The notes beneath the pieces are model-generated. The model saw only the letters and a list, made by a program, of their open reading frames with translations, did no database searches and was not told the origin of the DNA. From Exophiala sp. HKRS030 (Eukaryota; Ascomycota; Eurotiomycetes; Chaetothyriales; Herpotrichiellaceae), in the NCBI GenBank assembly GCA_023897205.1, contig JAHWDD010000008.1:1240001-1304000 (forward strand): a DNA stretch of 64,000 nucleotides. Reading direction: 5' to 3'. A program made the translations under genes and the position numbers. The first letter of the stretch is position 1, and every line of letters starts with the position of its first letter. Below, piece after piece: positions 44,529 to 56,634 of the stretch.

Positions 44529-45697
44529 ATGGACGACCCGTTCATTCGACATTTCCTCGAAATACGCCTGGGTGGGAGATACCAAATTTGTCAACGGATA
44601 GGCTCAGGCTCGTTTGGAAAAGTGTACATTGGTGGGGCTTGTCGTCAAAGACCCACGATGAAACCATACTGATAACGGATTCATATAGGGCACGATGTTT
44701 CTACAGATGATGTGGTCGCCATCAAACTTGAGCACTCTTCAATTTCACCCTCACACCTACGCCAAGAGATCGATATATATGAGGAGTTGATAGGACAACC
44801 CGGCATCCCTCGAATGTTCTGGCATGGCTACCACTGTGATTTTCAGGCTTTAGTGTTTGAACTATTGGGTCCTAATCTGGAGGACCTCTTGCGCTATTGT
44901 GATGACAAGTTCTCACTCAAGACCACGTTGATGTTGATGGATCAACTCCTCCATCGAATTGAAAGTCTCCACGTGGCGGGATACCTCCATCGCGACATCA
45001 AGCCTGAGAACTTCCTCCTAGGCACTGGTAAGCAGGGCAACATTGTGTACATGACTGATTTTGGACTCGCCACCTATCGGAGGGATTCACACCGAGTCTT
45101 GAGTCACAAGCCTGCGACCAGCCCCCAGATTTCCTTGGTCGGCACCTGCCGCTATGCCAGCATCAACGGCCACTTGAACGTGGGTAAGTGCCGTGAATGT
45201 ATTTCATGGTTGACTCGACGGCTAATCCTGGGCCACATGCAGCTCCGTCACGGCGTGACGACCTTGAATCGCTGGGGTACATGGCCTTGTATTTTCTTCT
45301 GGGGTCGCTTCCCTGGCAAGGTCTAAAGGCACCCAGTCAGCAGGAAAAATACGGGCTTGTTTTCGAGCGAAAGAAGACAATCAATGTGGCCGAACTGTGC
45401 CATGGCCTGCCTTCGGAGTTTGCCACCTACATGAGTTACATTCGTGGAATGAGTGACCAGGGCCAGCCAGATTACAAGTATCTCCGGAGCTTATTCGGTC
45501 GCCTCTTTCGCAGCAAAGGTTTCGAGTATGACAATGTGTTTGATTGGACGATTCGAGAGTTTGAAAAACAGTCAAAAAAGGGCCAGCAACGTCCTGTGCC
45601 CTGCTCTGACATTGGGGAGCAGAAGATGCAGCGGGCCCCTGCAGGCAGACGTGACCGAAAGAAGCGTCGAAGAAGGGCCGATGCGAAGGAATCATAG
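44529..45697 (+). CDS. casein kinase I-family protein kinase
   Basis: Three exons: 44529-44631, 44689-45183 and 45243-45697; introns of 57 and 59 nt. 350 residues. Gly loop IGSGSFG (24-30), Lys47 in VAIKLE, catalytic loop HRDIKPENFLLG (135-146), DFG 158-160, then the CK1-specific GTCRYASINGH (186-196) and SRRDDLESLGYMALYFLLGSLPW (202-224). Both junctions restore these motifs exactly (VYIG|HDVS and HLNV|APSRRDD). The tail ends in a strongly basic RRDRKKRRRRADAKES, a likely nuclear-localisation signal. CK1 enzymes phosphorylate acidic or primed Ser/Thr and act in DNA repair, trafficking and growth control. ASINGH and HLNVAP differ from the usual ASINTH and HLGxEQ, so this is a divergent paralogue rather than the main Hrr25/Yck gene. 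Confidence 0.92.
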
Positions 45698-47677
45698 ATG
45701 GACAAGGCCTTCGACTGGACTACTCGGAAATTCCAAAGGCTGGAGCCTGGCGCTCAAGAGTCTCTTACATCGAAAGATGTGGACGAGAAGCAAGGATCGT
45801 GGTGGAGTCCAGGTTGTGACAATGGCAACTCATTGAAAGAGGAGATGATACTGTATTCTCCAATATGGTGATGGAGAGGACGGTAGATGTTTGCGATGAA
45901 GGCGCCGCCAAGTTCTGCAATTAGCTCTGGAGCAAAGTCATCAAAACTGCTGCTCCCTTTGTCGCGTTTTCCAGGCTGACTCGTCCTCTGGGTCCAGCGA
46001 TTGACATCAACTAGCGATTGGCGACTAACGTGCCGAGATCCTCCACCATTCGCATGTGAGAGAACACACCACGCTTACATGCCGGCCGCGAAGCGGGAGG
46101 GTGGTTGGTGTTAGAACACGACCTCAAACCGTCAAATGCCTGACCGGCCAGAATGAAGGTCAGTGTGCGACCAATTCCCGTTCAGCTTACCGCACGCGTC
46201 AATTAATGTGTCTGCAAACATATTCTTGAGGGTAGTTGCCGTGGTAATGTACTTCTCCGTCAACAACGATACAAGCACCTGCATTTTCGGTTCTTGGTTG
46301 GCTACACGAAGTAGCTGCTGTCGAATGGAAATATACGAGATGAATTTCTGCAAACAACGAGTGAAATTGATCATGGAAGCTTCTATCCCATCAGAGGGCA
46401 GTTTAGCTCCTTCAGTTGTTGTAGCAGATTTCTTACCATGGACAATGATATGCGGAAGTAGGTTTTCTCTGTTGTATAAGCGGTACATAGCTGACGCACA
46501 ACAGGCACCTGAGGGTCTACGCGGCGACATTCAATCGACAATGGGAGCAGATCTCTGAGCCTCAGGCTCATCCGCGAAAGGAGAAAAGGCTCCAGATAAC
46601 TGAGGAACGAACGCACCAAGCTGACCTTCAGGAGGATCTCGAAGAACAAAAAGCAGTCGTCCTATCGTAGACTCATCAGCTGCATCTCGCAGAATCGAGA
46701 GCTGAGCAAGGTACAACAGGGAGAACGGCCGACTCTGTCAATGTCGCACCATGTGGTTGGGTTCTTCGAGTGACAATGCAGCTCCGTTGATATCAGCAAG
46801 TTGAAAACGAAGACGCCCCCTCCTTTGTCAACGCCACGACGAGAGCAAGAAGTTTGTGGCGTACCACTTGCGGAACCTAAGAATACCCCACGGATCGAGC
46901 AAGGCGAAATATACTGCGACCATGAAAACTCTGAACATATCGCGCTCATGAATCGTTCGTCGACTGGATTCAGCACTGGAACACCCATCATAACCCAGAC
47001 ATCCAAAACGAAGTTCAAATATGCAGACCATTGCTAAACGCGACGGTAAACCAACGAAAGGGTTTTGCCACGAGTGAAGCCCCGGAACGCCAGAAGTGTC
47101 AACTACGTCCAGCAATAGGCAGAACCGAGGCAACCAACCAGGTGCCACTGAGCAGACTGGATCGGGCTTCTTCAGGCGAGCATGCCGCTTTGCCACGGAT
47201 TTATCGCGCCCTTCGTCGGCATCAGCTCACTTGGTGTCCCGAGGGAGCGGAAGCGTGCAGAACTCGATCACATCTTGGGCCCTGGCCAGAGAAAACCGTG
47301 GTACCTTCAATGGTTGTCGGGGGCTGTAGGCTCCTCAGGGCGTTGTTAATTTTTCTACCTCAAGTGCTCATTCCGAAGTTGCGACGTTGTCAGGCGGATT
47401 TCTCGGCCCCGACTCTACAAGGGTTAGTCCTTTGTTTTTGTTCTTTGATGTTTTGTACAAGTACAAAAGTCACTATGATAAGTGACTAATAGCCTCCTAT
47501 GTTTACACTTGAAAATGGTGATGCGCCGTGATTGGCCTGACGATTGCCGATGGCTGTCGGCTTTTGATGCTGATGCACATCGGGTCTTCTGTAGAACCAG
47601 ATACATATACTGGCTCAATCTCTGCCATTATCTTACGTCGGGAACCATCTCGTGCTCCCAGACGCTCTTCACCGATC
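45698..47677. other. no supported gene; possible relics
   Basis: Minus frames 46132-46530, 46383-46649 and 46531-46716 may be pieces of one decayed gene (ISIRQQLLRVANQEPKMQVLVSLLTEKYITTATTLKNMF looks helical), but no family is clear. A Cys/His-containing plus frame near 46801-47037 is too weak to call. Confidence 0.4.
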
Positions 47678-49443
47678 ATGGTTCTCCTGGAAGGACGCCA
47701 ACTCTCATCCAGCGTTCTTACGCTGACATGCCTCGGTTTCCTTCTCATCGGATAGTAAGTGCCCTTCCTTCGCAATGGTACGCTACAGCTACATACCTTG
47801 CTGATCAGACGATTCATCAGTGATAATGGCCTGTTCGGCGGATTCGTCAACGGTGCTGCATTCAACGATACCTTTCATACCCCAAGCCCCACCATCATCG
47901 GCCTCATTGTTGCTATATATGAAGGTAGATCAAGCAATCGAAAGACGTAGAGATGCTGTTGTGCTGACAGTCACCCGCCAGTGGGATGTTTCCTCGGTTC
48001 AGTACTTACTTCCTTCTTTGGGGAAGCCCTCGGACGCAGAAGGAGTATTGCCATCGGGTCCATCATAATGATCGTGGGAGCCATCCTTCAAGCCACGGCT
48101 TTCTCCCGAGTGCATCTGATCATTGCCCGTGTGGTATCTGGCGTGGGGATGGGCTTTATCAACAGCACGGTCCCAGTCTTCCAATCAGAATATTCTCCCA
48201 AGGCCAGCCGCGGACTTTACGTCTGCATGCAGCTATCTACGCTCAATTTCGGCATTTTTCTGGCCTACTGGATCGATTATGCCTTCTCAACACACACTTC
48301 GAGCTACGCATGGAGAATCCCCTGTATACTCCAGTGTATATTTCTGCTCCCTATGCTCCTCATCGTGGCCATGGTCCCCGAGACTCCGCGGTGGCTGGCC
48401 AGCCATGATCGTGGCGACGAGTCGCTCATGGTGCTGCAAAGGCTTCACCGCCACCGGATGTCTGACGCCAACATTCGCCTCTTGCATGCAGACATTCTGC
48501 AGACGGTGGAGGTCGAAAAGAGCATCGGTACCGGCAAATGGATCGACCTGATCAAAAATGACAGTATCCAAAGTCGCCGGAGATTCTTGATCGCCTGCGG
48601 GATTCAAGCTTTCCAGCAATTGGGAGGCATCAACGCGGTCATCTATTACTCGGGCACGCTGTTCGAAAAGAGTCTGGGCTTCAGCCAGCATATGTCGGCT
48701 CTGATGTCGGGCTTCCTGCAGACCTGGTTCTTCCTGGCTTCGTTCATCCCTTGGCCCCTCATTGATCGCGTCGGCCGTCGCCCACTTCTTCTCTCCATGA
48801 TCTCACTCATGGCCGTGGTGATGGGGGTCCAGTCAGGCTTGATTTATCAAGTTCAGTTCAACACGCCGTCCGCCAAAGCGGCTGGTCGCGCAGCTGCTGC
48901 GATGCTCTTTGTCTTCCAGGGAGCATTCACTGTAGGGTTCCAGGCTACCGTATGGGTCTACCCTACTGAGATTCTGCCTCTTCGTCTCCGCCAACGTGGC
49001 TCCTCCGTCTCTACAGCCTGTAACTGGATTTTCAACTATATGATCGTCCAGATCACCCCTATCGCCATTAGCAATATTGGATATCGCACTTATATCATCT
49101 TCGCCATTCTAAACGGTTGGTTATTACCCCTTCTCAAGTGGGAAACCAGTCTCTTCTGAGGGCCTGTTGTTTTCCATTTCTCCCCAGCCCCTGGACCGGA
49201 TTTAGCATACTAACATTCATAATAGCCTGTTGGGTTCCCATCATCTATTTCTTCTTCCCCGAAACCAAAGGCTTCGAGTTGGAAGACGTTGACCGTTTAT
49301 TTGCCAGGGAAGGCAGCGTCACTGCGCGGCGTATGTCGAGACCCATATCAGTTGATTTGGATCGGTCTTTTGAAGACAGCCAGATGGAAATAGCGATAGG
49401 CAAGACTGATCCCAAATTCCAAGAGATGGAGGAAGTCGCGTAA
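47678..49443 (+). CDS. MFS sugar transporter (sugar porter family)
   Basis: Four exons: 47678-47754, 47821-47924, 47982-49115 and 49226-49443. 510 residues, normal for twelve-span sugar porters. The junctions rebuild family motifs: GFLLIGYDNGLFGG, IYEVGCFLGS and AILNACWVPI. Others: EALGRRRSI (loop 2-3), VPETPRWLASHDR (PESPRWL type), QQLGGINAVIYYS (helix 7), DRVGRRPLL, VYPTEILPLRLRQRG and FFPETKGFELEDVD. It imports a hexose, pentose or sugar acid across the plasma membrane by proton symport; the substrate cannot be told from sequence. Followed on the same strand by a lactonase-like enzyme and a second porter, which suggests a shared substrate route. The start at 47678 gives the usual short cytosolic N-terminus. 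Confidence 0.92.
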
Positions 49444-50546
49444 GGAAGACCCCCGGATCCATGGAGTCTGCTTGTAAAGTTTTCGGACTCTCTTTGACTC
49501 AAAAATGGCCGTGATAGGGACACGCTTGACCAACCGATGTTGAGTTGACAACGAGATATCGGCCACGAGTTTCAGGTAAAATCTCTTGATGGGCATCTAC
49601 CTTGTAGCACTTGCACTGGTATTGGTGCCTTTTGCCGATAATGAATTCTTACCACGCTAAAAGTCATGGATATCTTCCTGGGCATTTGAGCCGAGCAACC
49701 TATTCCCTCTCTGCCCTATTCTACTATCGGAGAAACAAACAGAAGGTACAGTCCCTCCAAGGAATGGATATTACTTCGTCTCAATGGACAAAACAATCTG
49801 ACACATCCCCATTTTGTTTTTGTTCTCGGCTGTTCAAGTCCTCTGCTGCCCTGCTCATCGCGTAAGGCGAACCCATCGTCAAACTTAAAGGGGATGGTAG
49901 CCACTTTGTCGTCAATAGCCGACGTGAAGCACTCCTGACCAGGAAGAAGATTACCAGAACCTTGCATATATCAGTCGATATCCGAAGCTGCAAGTCGCAG
50001 AGATGGTGGAGACGGTGGGAGCGTCGAGGCGACGAACGCGATGCTGGACGGTCATTCATTCTCTTCTCCCATCCTTTTCTGAGCTCATGTGTCCGAACAA
50101 TAGAATCGAAGCAGAGTGTCCTTGTCTCATTTTGGGGAGTGTTCCGTTGAAGCTTGATGGTCGACTGTGGCACTGTGCATACGGGTCAAAGTACGCGAAC
50201 TCCGAACTGACCAACTCGGGAGTTCTTTCCTCTCGTCATTGTCTTCCGTAGAGTACCTTGTTCATGCTTATCACGGACTGAACGCATAGGTAGAACTTGC
50301 CCGATGTCGGTGCAGCAATGCTCTCAATGTACGTAGCATTAAAGCAAGGTTCATCTGGGGCCCCGCAGGATGAGGTTCAATAACCGACCACGTATCGACA
50401 TGTCGGCTATTGAATCATCTTGAGGCCTTTCTTTTACCCGCATTATCCTTGCTCGTAATGGAAAGAATCTACCTGCCTGGCGAGTACACGGACCCTGGGA
50501 ATGTACTACGAGCTCTCCGAAGAACATATAATCTTCAGTACGAAGG
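49444..50546. other. intergenic, upstream region of the lactonase-like gene
   Basis: No supported gene. Presumed promoter for the 50547 gene within the last few hundred bases. Confidence 0.5.
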
Positions 50547-51611
50547 ATGAGTCCACAGACAGAACCCTCCTTTATTCAACATCACCCTTTATTTTCCAAC
50601 ATTGTGGGAAAAGACGCATCATTCCAACTGCTGTGCGAGTCTGAACTTCCGCTTTTCCACGAAGCATGCGTCTTTGACCAGCGAGAACATGGCATCTTCG
50701 TCACCTCCAACCAGCTGAACAACGATGCCGGTCACGAGTGCCCCGACACCAACGACAAGCACGTCAAGCTCTTGTGCATTCGTGACAATTCTGTCGGAAA
50801 GGCCGAGGTCGAAGAAATCTCTTTCCCGGGGAGCGAACGCGCCATGCTCAACGGCGGCGTCAATTTCGGTCCCGATTCCATCCTCCTCTGTGCGCAGGGG
50901 TCCAAGGACCCCTCGGACCTCAGCGGGATCATCTCGCTCACCACCTCACCGCACGCACACGAGGCACCGCGGGTGTTGGTGAACACGTTCCACGGCATTC
51001 CCTTCAACTCGGTGAACGACGTCGTCGTCTCGCCGACCGACGGGTCGATCTGGTTCACCGACCCCAGCTACGGGCACGCCCAAGGCATCCGCGGCGCGCC
51101 GCAGCTACCCAACCAGGTCTATCGCTACGAGCCTCACACCAAGGCAGTCCGCGCGGTCGCGGATGGCTTTGTCCGGCCCAACGGCCTGTGCTTCTCTCCG
51201 GATCTGCGGACCCTGTACGTGACCGACACGGGCGCCATCCACGGCTCGCCCGACGTGCCCGTCGACCTGAGCGGGCCCTCGCACATCTACGCCTTCGATG
51301 TCGTGCACGCCGTCGCCGACGGTTCTCTGCCCGAGGAGCCGTTCCTCGCGAACAAGAGACTGTTCGCGTACGCCCCCGGCCGGTTCCCTGACGGGATCAA
51401 ATGTGACCTGGAGGGCAACGTGTATGCCGGTTGCGGCGACGGCATCGAGGTGTGGAACAAGGCCGGCGTACAGATTGGAACCATGGCCATTCCGGGAGGG
51501 GTCGCCAATTTTTGCTTCGGACGAGGAGGAGTAATCTACGCCTGCAATGAAACTCGGCTGTGGAAGATCTCCCTGGGTGATACTGTCAAGGGGGCTTTGT
51601 TGGGTATTTGA
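50547..51611 (+). CDS. SMP-30/gluconolactonase-like protein
   Basis: Intronless, 354 residues, predicted six-bladed beta-propeller. Candidate metal ligands of the SMP-30 fold are Glu39 (FHEACVF), Asn157 (FNSVNDVVVSP), Asn212 (VRPNGLCFSPD) and Asp227 (LYVTDTG). Blade motifs GSIWFTDPSYG and PDGIKCDLEGNVYAGCGDGIEVW are clear. Enzymes of this group hydrolyse sugar lactones (for example gluconolactone) with a divalent metal. No signal peptide, so probably cytosolic. Its position between two sugar porters on the same strand supports a role in sugar or aldonolactone breakdown. This stretch is noticeably G+C-rich with C/G-ending codons, more so than its neighbours. Confidence 0.9.
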   Translation: MSPQTEPSFIQHHPLFSNIVGKDASFQLLCESELPLFHEACVFDQREHGIFVTSNQLNNDAGHECPDTNDKHVKLLCIRDNSVGKAEVEEISFPGSERAMLNGGVNFGPDSILLCAQGSKDPSDLSGIISLTTSPHAHEAPRVLVNTFHGIPFNSVNDVVVSPTDGSIWFTDPSYGHAQGIRGAPQLPNQVYRYEPHTKAVRAVADGFVRPNGLCFSPDLRTLYVTDTGAIHGSPDVPVDLSGPSHIYAFDVVHAVADGSLPEEPFLANKRLFAYAPGRFPDGIKCDLEGNVYAGCGDGIEVWNKAGVQIGTMAIPGGVANFCFGRGGVIYACNETRLWKISLGDTVKGALLGI

Positions 51612-52767
51612 TCGCTTTCGCGCGGTATGTTCACCGTCATGGCCTGTCAGCCGGCGAACTTCTGTCACTCCTACCACCATTCTTCTGCGAACCCATACTT
51701 GATAACCATGTAGCGTTACGATCGTAGTATGATATGATCTCTCGTGATTGAGTCGGCGATCTGCTGTGTCCCACAGCAATCTTACCTCCCGTATCTTCTG
51801 GGCTCATCTGCCATGTATGGAATCACCGGCCATCGTCAATCACAGCTTGCTATGCTATGCGCTATGCGGCCTGTCACCAAGCCAGAGTCCCGTAACATGA
51901 AGCCTCTTGAATTTTGCCTACAGAGTTTGACGCTAGACGACTAGGACTGGTACATATTTTTCTGTCGTGCCGACTTTCCGGTTTTGAGCCCACAACACGC
52001 AATACAATTATGGGCCTTGGTAGAGATTACCATGAACCTATTGGTTCAGTGGTCCATCCATTCAAGCCTTTTAGCGCGACTCTTGACTGTTGCTTAACCA
52101 AACCTTTTGGTGAGGTCTCTACCTTATGGAGAGAAAGAATCCCCTAGTCGAAGATGGGTTCAGGAGGACGCGTGGCGACTGCTTTCATGATTCGATTGTG
52201 CTGTAGAGACCTGAACGAGAGTATATGACTCCCAGTCTCTGTGTTCCGAAATGTGAAGCATCTCAAATGTGAAGAGGAGAGGAGAAAAGGATGTCTATTC
52301 TGCATATCTCGTTTATTGATTCTGTGCTCCAAACTGGTCCTCGCGGTCGTCTCTGCTCGTGAAGATCTGGAAGGGCTCTTCCCGAATTCCGTCAAACACC
52401 AACTTCGTTCTTCTCCCGCGTCTTCTCTACGTACCCATTTGGAGGATGGGAACCCCAGTTGGAGCCCCACGCTAAGCCGATGCTCAAGCCTGATTTATTC
52501 ACGCCGGAGGGGATCCGTCCGCCTATCAATAACTCGGGGGAGAAGCTTTATTCCGCATGTTAATGTTGCTCGGGGGGAAAATTCTTTATCCGCCAACTAG
52601 AATACCCGTCGTGACTCGGACCGAATAGAACAATACGATAAACGTAGTAAAGGCTGGCGGATGCCGTGCTATAAAGGTTCGAGGGAAAAATTCATCCTCC
52701 GACTTATCGTCGCCTTCACCCATCTTCTCCCGTACCACCTCTCGATACAGCTCGACAAGCCGGCTCC
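51612..52767. other. intergenic between lactonase-like gene and second porter
   Basis: No supported gene. A pyrimidine-rich plus strand shortly before 52768 fits a promoter/leader. Confidence 0.5.
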
Positions 52768-54523
52768 ATGAAGCTCTTCTATGCTTCCTTCTCGCAATAC
52801 GTCTACTATGCGTTGCCAATCTTCCTGGCCGGATTCACCTACGGCTGGGAGAATGCCTCGATGGGAGGTATCTTGGCGATGCCACGTATGTGCTCCGTGG
52901 CCGATGCCAGTCTGTTCACGAGGGAAGAATGGCTAACGTGCGTACCCAGAATTCCTCGACTATTTCAACAACCCATCTGCTTTTCGACAAGGAGTGTTGA
53001 CCGCCGGTCTTCAAGCTGGAGAATTCGGAGGCTCACTCATCTTTGGTCTTCTCGTCCCCGACCGATTCGGTCGACGCATCACGATACTCAGCGCAATTGC
53101 CGTGTACCTTGTCGGCCAGGCAATTGTTGTGTCGTCGACAACGCAGGCGCAATTCATCGTTGGTCGCGTCATCAACGGTCTTGGAGCAGGAGCTTTTTTC
53201 CAGACCATTTCTCTGTATGGCATTCATCTCTCTACATCTACAAAGGAGAACAAGTGGTTTCGACTAACACCGATGTCTAGGTTCACCGCCGAGATCAGCC
53301 CCAAGCAGATTAGAGGACAGTTGACCTCGTTCCTGAATACTGGACTCGGCTTGGGCCTGCTCGTCGCATATTGGGTGCAGTACGGTACCGCTGGAATATC
53401 TGGCAATGCATCGTGGAGGGTGCCTTTGGGTCTGCAACTGGTTCCCGCCTTTATCGTCGGGGTCATGGTCATATTTCGACCGGAAACTCCCAGATACCTC
53501 GTCCGCCACGATCGCCAAGACGAGGCGCTGGAGGTTCTGGCAAAGCTGCGCTCCAAGGGCGTCAGGGAAGACCCGCTCGTCCAAGCCGAGCTTCAAGAAA
53601 TTCGTGTTATTGTCGAATTCGAGAAACAGACGCCGACTCCGTCGTACGGGGCCATACTTTTTTCCAAGCGATACCGGCGCCGGACGGCGATTGGCATGGG
53701 AGTCCAATTTCTCCAACAAGCCACCGGGGTCAATGTGTGTCTTTACTATGCCAGCAAGGTCTTTGCTCAAACCGGAAGGACCGCGACTTCGGCCACTTTG
53801 CTCGCCAACGGGATCAACAGCGCCCTAAACTTCGCATCGAGCGCATCCCTGACGGTGCTGACCGATTGGTATGGCCGGCGCCTGCCTTTGATTCTGGGGC
53901 CTTTCCTGATGGGCATCTGCTTCATCCTCGTGGGGACGATCCTCAAAGAGTATGGGTCCCCTCATTTTGACAAGACGACCCAGGCGGTCCAATTCAACTT
54001 TCAGAATGCCAGCGCAGGCAATGCCGCCATCGCGTTCATGTTTCTCTACAACGTCGCGTTCGGCGGCCTCTACTCTTCGGTCCCGTGGACCTATCCGAAT
54101 GAAGTGTTCTCGGTCGACGCAAGAGCCCGTGGCACGGCGTTGTCAACGTCGACGAACTGGTTCGTCAATTTCTGGCTATCTCTGTACGCTCCTCAGGCGT
54201 TGAACAAAGGCTCCTGGAGGGTGTACATTGGCTTCGCCGTCATCAACTTTTTCTGTTCCGTCGTGGCCTACCTCTTCTTCCCGGAAACGGCGGGTCGATC
54301 GCTCGAGGAGATTGACCTCCTCTTTCTACCTTCTCGGTCCGTCTGGGTCACCCGTGATCGCCAGGCACGGAGCAAAGACAGGCTCATCGAGCACGATTTT
54401 TCGGCTGGCGCTGAGTCTGTCGGACATGACCTGGAAGTTGCCCTTGCCGTCGGAGTTGTCGCGGAGAAAGGGGAGGGAGGCGAGAAGGTAGCGAGTAGTG
54501 AGATCGAGACGGTGAAGAGCTAA
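52768..54523 (+). CDS. MFS sugar transporter (second copy in the trio)
   Basis: Three exons: 52768-52885, 52950-53214 and 53281-54523. 541 residues. Splicing rebuilds AMPQFLDYFNNPSAFRQG and FFQTISLFTAEISPKQIRGQL. The second intron (66 nt, GTATGG..GTCTAG) is open in frame, so a naive translation would insert GIHLSTSTKENKWFRLTPMSR. Sugar-porter signatures: GWENASMGG (helix 1), PDRFGRR, RPETPRYLVRHDR, QQATGVNVCLYYAS, WTYPNEVFSVDARARG and FFPETAGRSLEEIDLLF. The C-terminal tail after the last span is long and charged (about 70 residues), possibly regulatory. Closer in pattern to quinate/lactose-type fungal porters than the first transporter, but specificity cannot be assigned. Confidence 0.92.
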
Positions 54524-56634
54524 TCGTAAGTCAAGTCATTTCGGAATGTGTTTGCTCCGTAGTGCAAGTCCTTCCGGAAGGTATTTTGGAAGTTCAACCA
54601 AGTAATTCTAATTATTTTGTACTTGGTGCACAATGATCCTACGAGTCAGCGTTTTCGGAAAATGAAGTATGTAGATGAGTACCAAGATTGACCAATCAGA
54701 TGCCGAGAGTGACAGTCAAGTCACCCCAGATTGTTACTCATCACAAAAAGGAGAACTAATTAGAAAAAGTAGAACTGGTGGTCGCAGAAGGAGACTAGCT
54801 ACGCATGAGAATCAACCGGCCGTAGGCGAAAGCATAGAGGGTGACAGCTGGTACTACTGAATAGTCACCCTAAATTACGTTTCTTTGCGAAAGAGTCGCG
54901 TAACAAGTGCCACAGAAAGTGATCACCTACTGTAGGTGACTACTAAGACTCCGTACTGCCAATACTGCTGGGACGAGTAACTCTGGACTACTGAGACTAC
55001 TGCTGAGTCACCGGTGAGAAGTACTTATTCAAGAGGTAGCGGTCACATCAACTTGACAACAAGTCTCAAGAGGTGGACTTACTTTCAGTAGGTCAACTAC
55101 CTACCTAGGTACCAAAGGTATCGCTGCTCTCATCTCTCGGGCTGTCATATTGGTCCTTGGCCCATGTACCTAGGTAGCTCAGTATACCTCATTACTCCGT
55201 ACTTGCTCTCTCTCTAGACCTATTTCAGAGGTGCTTAATTCCTCCGTGAGGTAACTCATAACGCTCGGTGTTCGTCTCCCTGAGATTATACTCCGTATGT
55301 CGCGATGAGAAAAGTCACAATCTTGCAATGAGAAAGAATCTTCACAATCACGAGACTCACCGAGTACGAGGACGAGGTTTTCCATGTTGGAATATAGCCT
55401 GTGTAAAGAGACAATACATCACATGTTGAGAACTCGTATGACAATCAAATTACCTGCATCTGGGGGTTGCCACTCCGTCCGACACGAGTAGGATCAGATT
55501 GAACCTTTGGTGTGGTGGTGGGATGAGAGCCTAGCCACTGGAGGAACTCTGTCGGATGATTTGTGGAACACGTCTCTGGACTGTCGAGTCCGTGGGACTC
55601 ATTTCACATGCGCAGAGAGATTCGCCAGAGGTATATCTGTACTAGAGAGACAGAAATTAGCAGCGTGACTGAGAATGCCGCTTTCTGGAAACCCACTGAC
55701 ACACTCTCGCGTTGGACCTCACATTGATTTGCCTCTACAATGCCAGCTCTCCACGAACATTCGGGCCTTCCCGATCCACGAACTTGACCGGACGACTTTC
55801 CAGGACGGTACGAATACACTCCCTACCGATAGTCAAGGGACATATGGAGATCGAGGGTGTGCCCAGCCTTTGAACGATTTCACTCTCGAGACTATTTTAA
55901 AATGCTTCGGGTAAGTCCTTGCCTGCCATTCTGAGCCCAGAGACCTACATTATCCACCTCCCCTGGCCCAACACGACCGCAGGCTCATAGATGAAAGATC
56001 GGCAATGTCTCTTGACTCTTCCGGGATCTCCATGTATTGCCTCCACCCAAATCAGCGTAGCTCCGTTGACGAATGCTAGTCCGGCGCACCCCCAAAAGCA
56101 CCTGCACTTTGCGTGACTGGGAAAGATGTGTCACGCCACGATGTTTCCAGTGCCGGCATGGTCACCAAGTACTGTAGCTAGTGTTTAGCGACAAGAGTAT
56201 ATTGATCATTATTGGCGACTCTGGGTCGCCGGACCGAGAGAAAAGCCTCCTGGACCTGCAACCAAACCGGTGTCCCTTGAGGAATGGTCCATTTCAACTG
56301 ATTCAGCATATCGGTGTCATGATTCGGAGCGCGTCCTCGCCTTTGTCAATTCTTTATGCTAAGCTCTATAGGTAATCTACCGTCTGAAGAAGAGAAGAGG
56401 GACTCATCTTACCCAGACCTGTAGGTGGGAGAACGTTCGCCCGAGACTTCATTGCGGCGATTGATGTCTCAGCTACGGTCTGCGAGACGCAGGCTGAAAT
56501 CTGGGGCAAATTCGCTTCTATGTAGCCAGACATCGATGTCCCCCCAAACCGGGAAGAGATTTTTGGGCTCTCCGTAACAAGTTCATCAGAGTACACTACA
56601 CCGAGACTGACTCGACTTCTGCGCGCTGGCAGTC
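54524..56634. other. intergenic, palindrome- and GTCACC-rich
   Basis: No supported gene. Between 54716 and 55045 the GTCACC/GGTGAC-type motif recurs in both orientations, including TCACCTAC-T-GTAGGTGA (54923-54939) and TCACCGGTGA near 55008. Two perfect TACCTAGGTA palindromes lie at 55102-55111 and 55167-55176, and three ACTCCGTA motifs at 54948, 55194 and 55290. Confidence 0.55.
54923..54939. repeat. 17-bp perfect inverted repeat TCACCTAC-T-GTAGGTGA
   Basis: Eight-base arms with a one-base centre. It is flanked by another inverted pair, AGGGTGAC (54838-54845) and GTCACCCT (54864-54871). Confidence 0.85.

Noticed and set aside
46801..47100. Possible C2H2 zinc-finger relic (EIYCDHENSEH.. then GFATSE in another frame)
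   Set aside because: The spacing of Cys and His does not complete a finger and the frames do not join by a plausible intron.
51105..51779. Minus-strand ORF of 224 codons
   Set aside because: Shadow of the G+C-rich SMP-30-like gene on the other strand; no domain.
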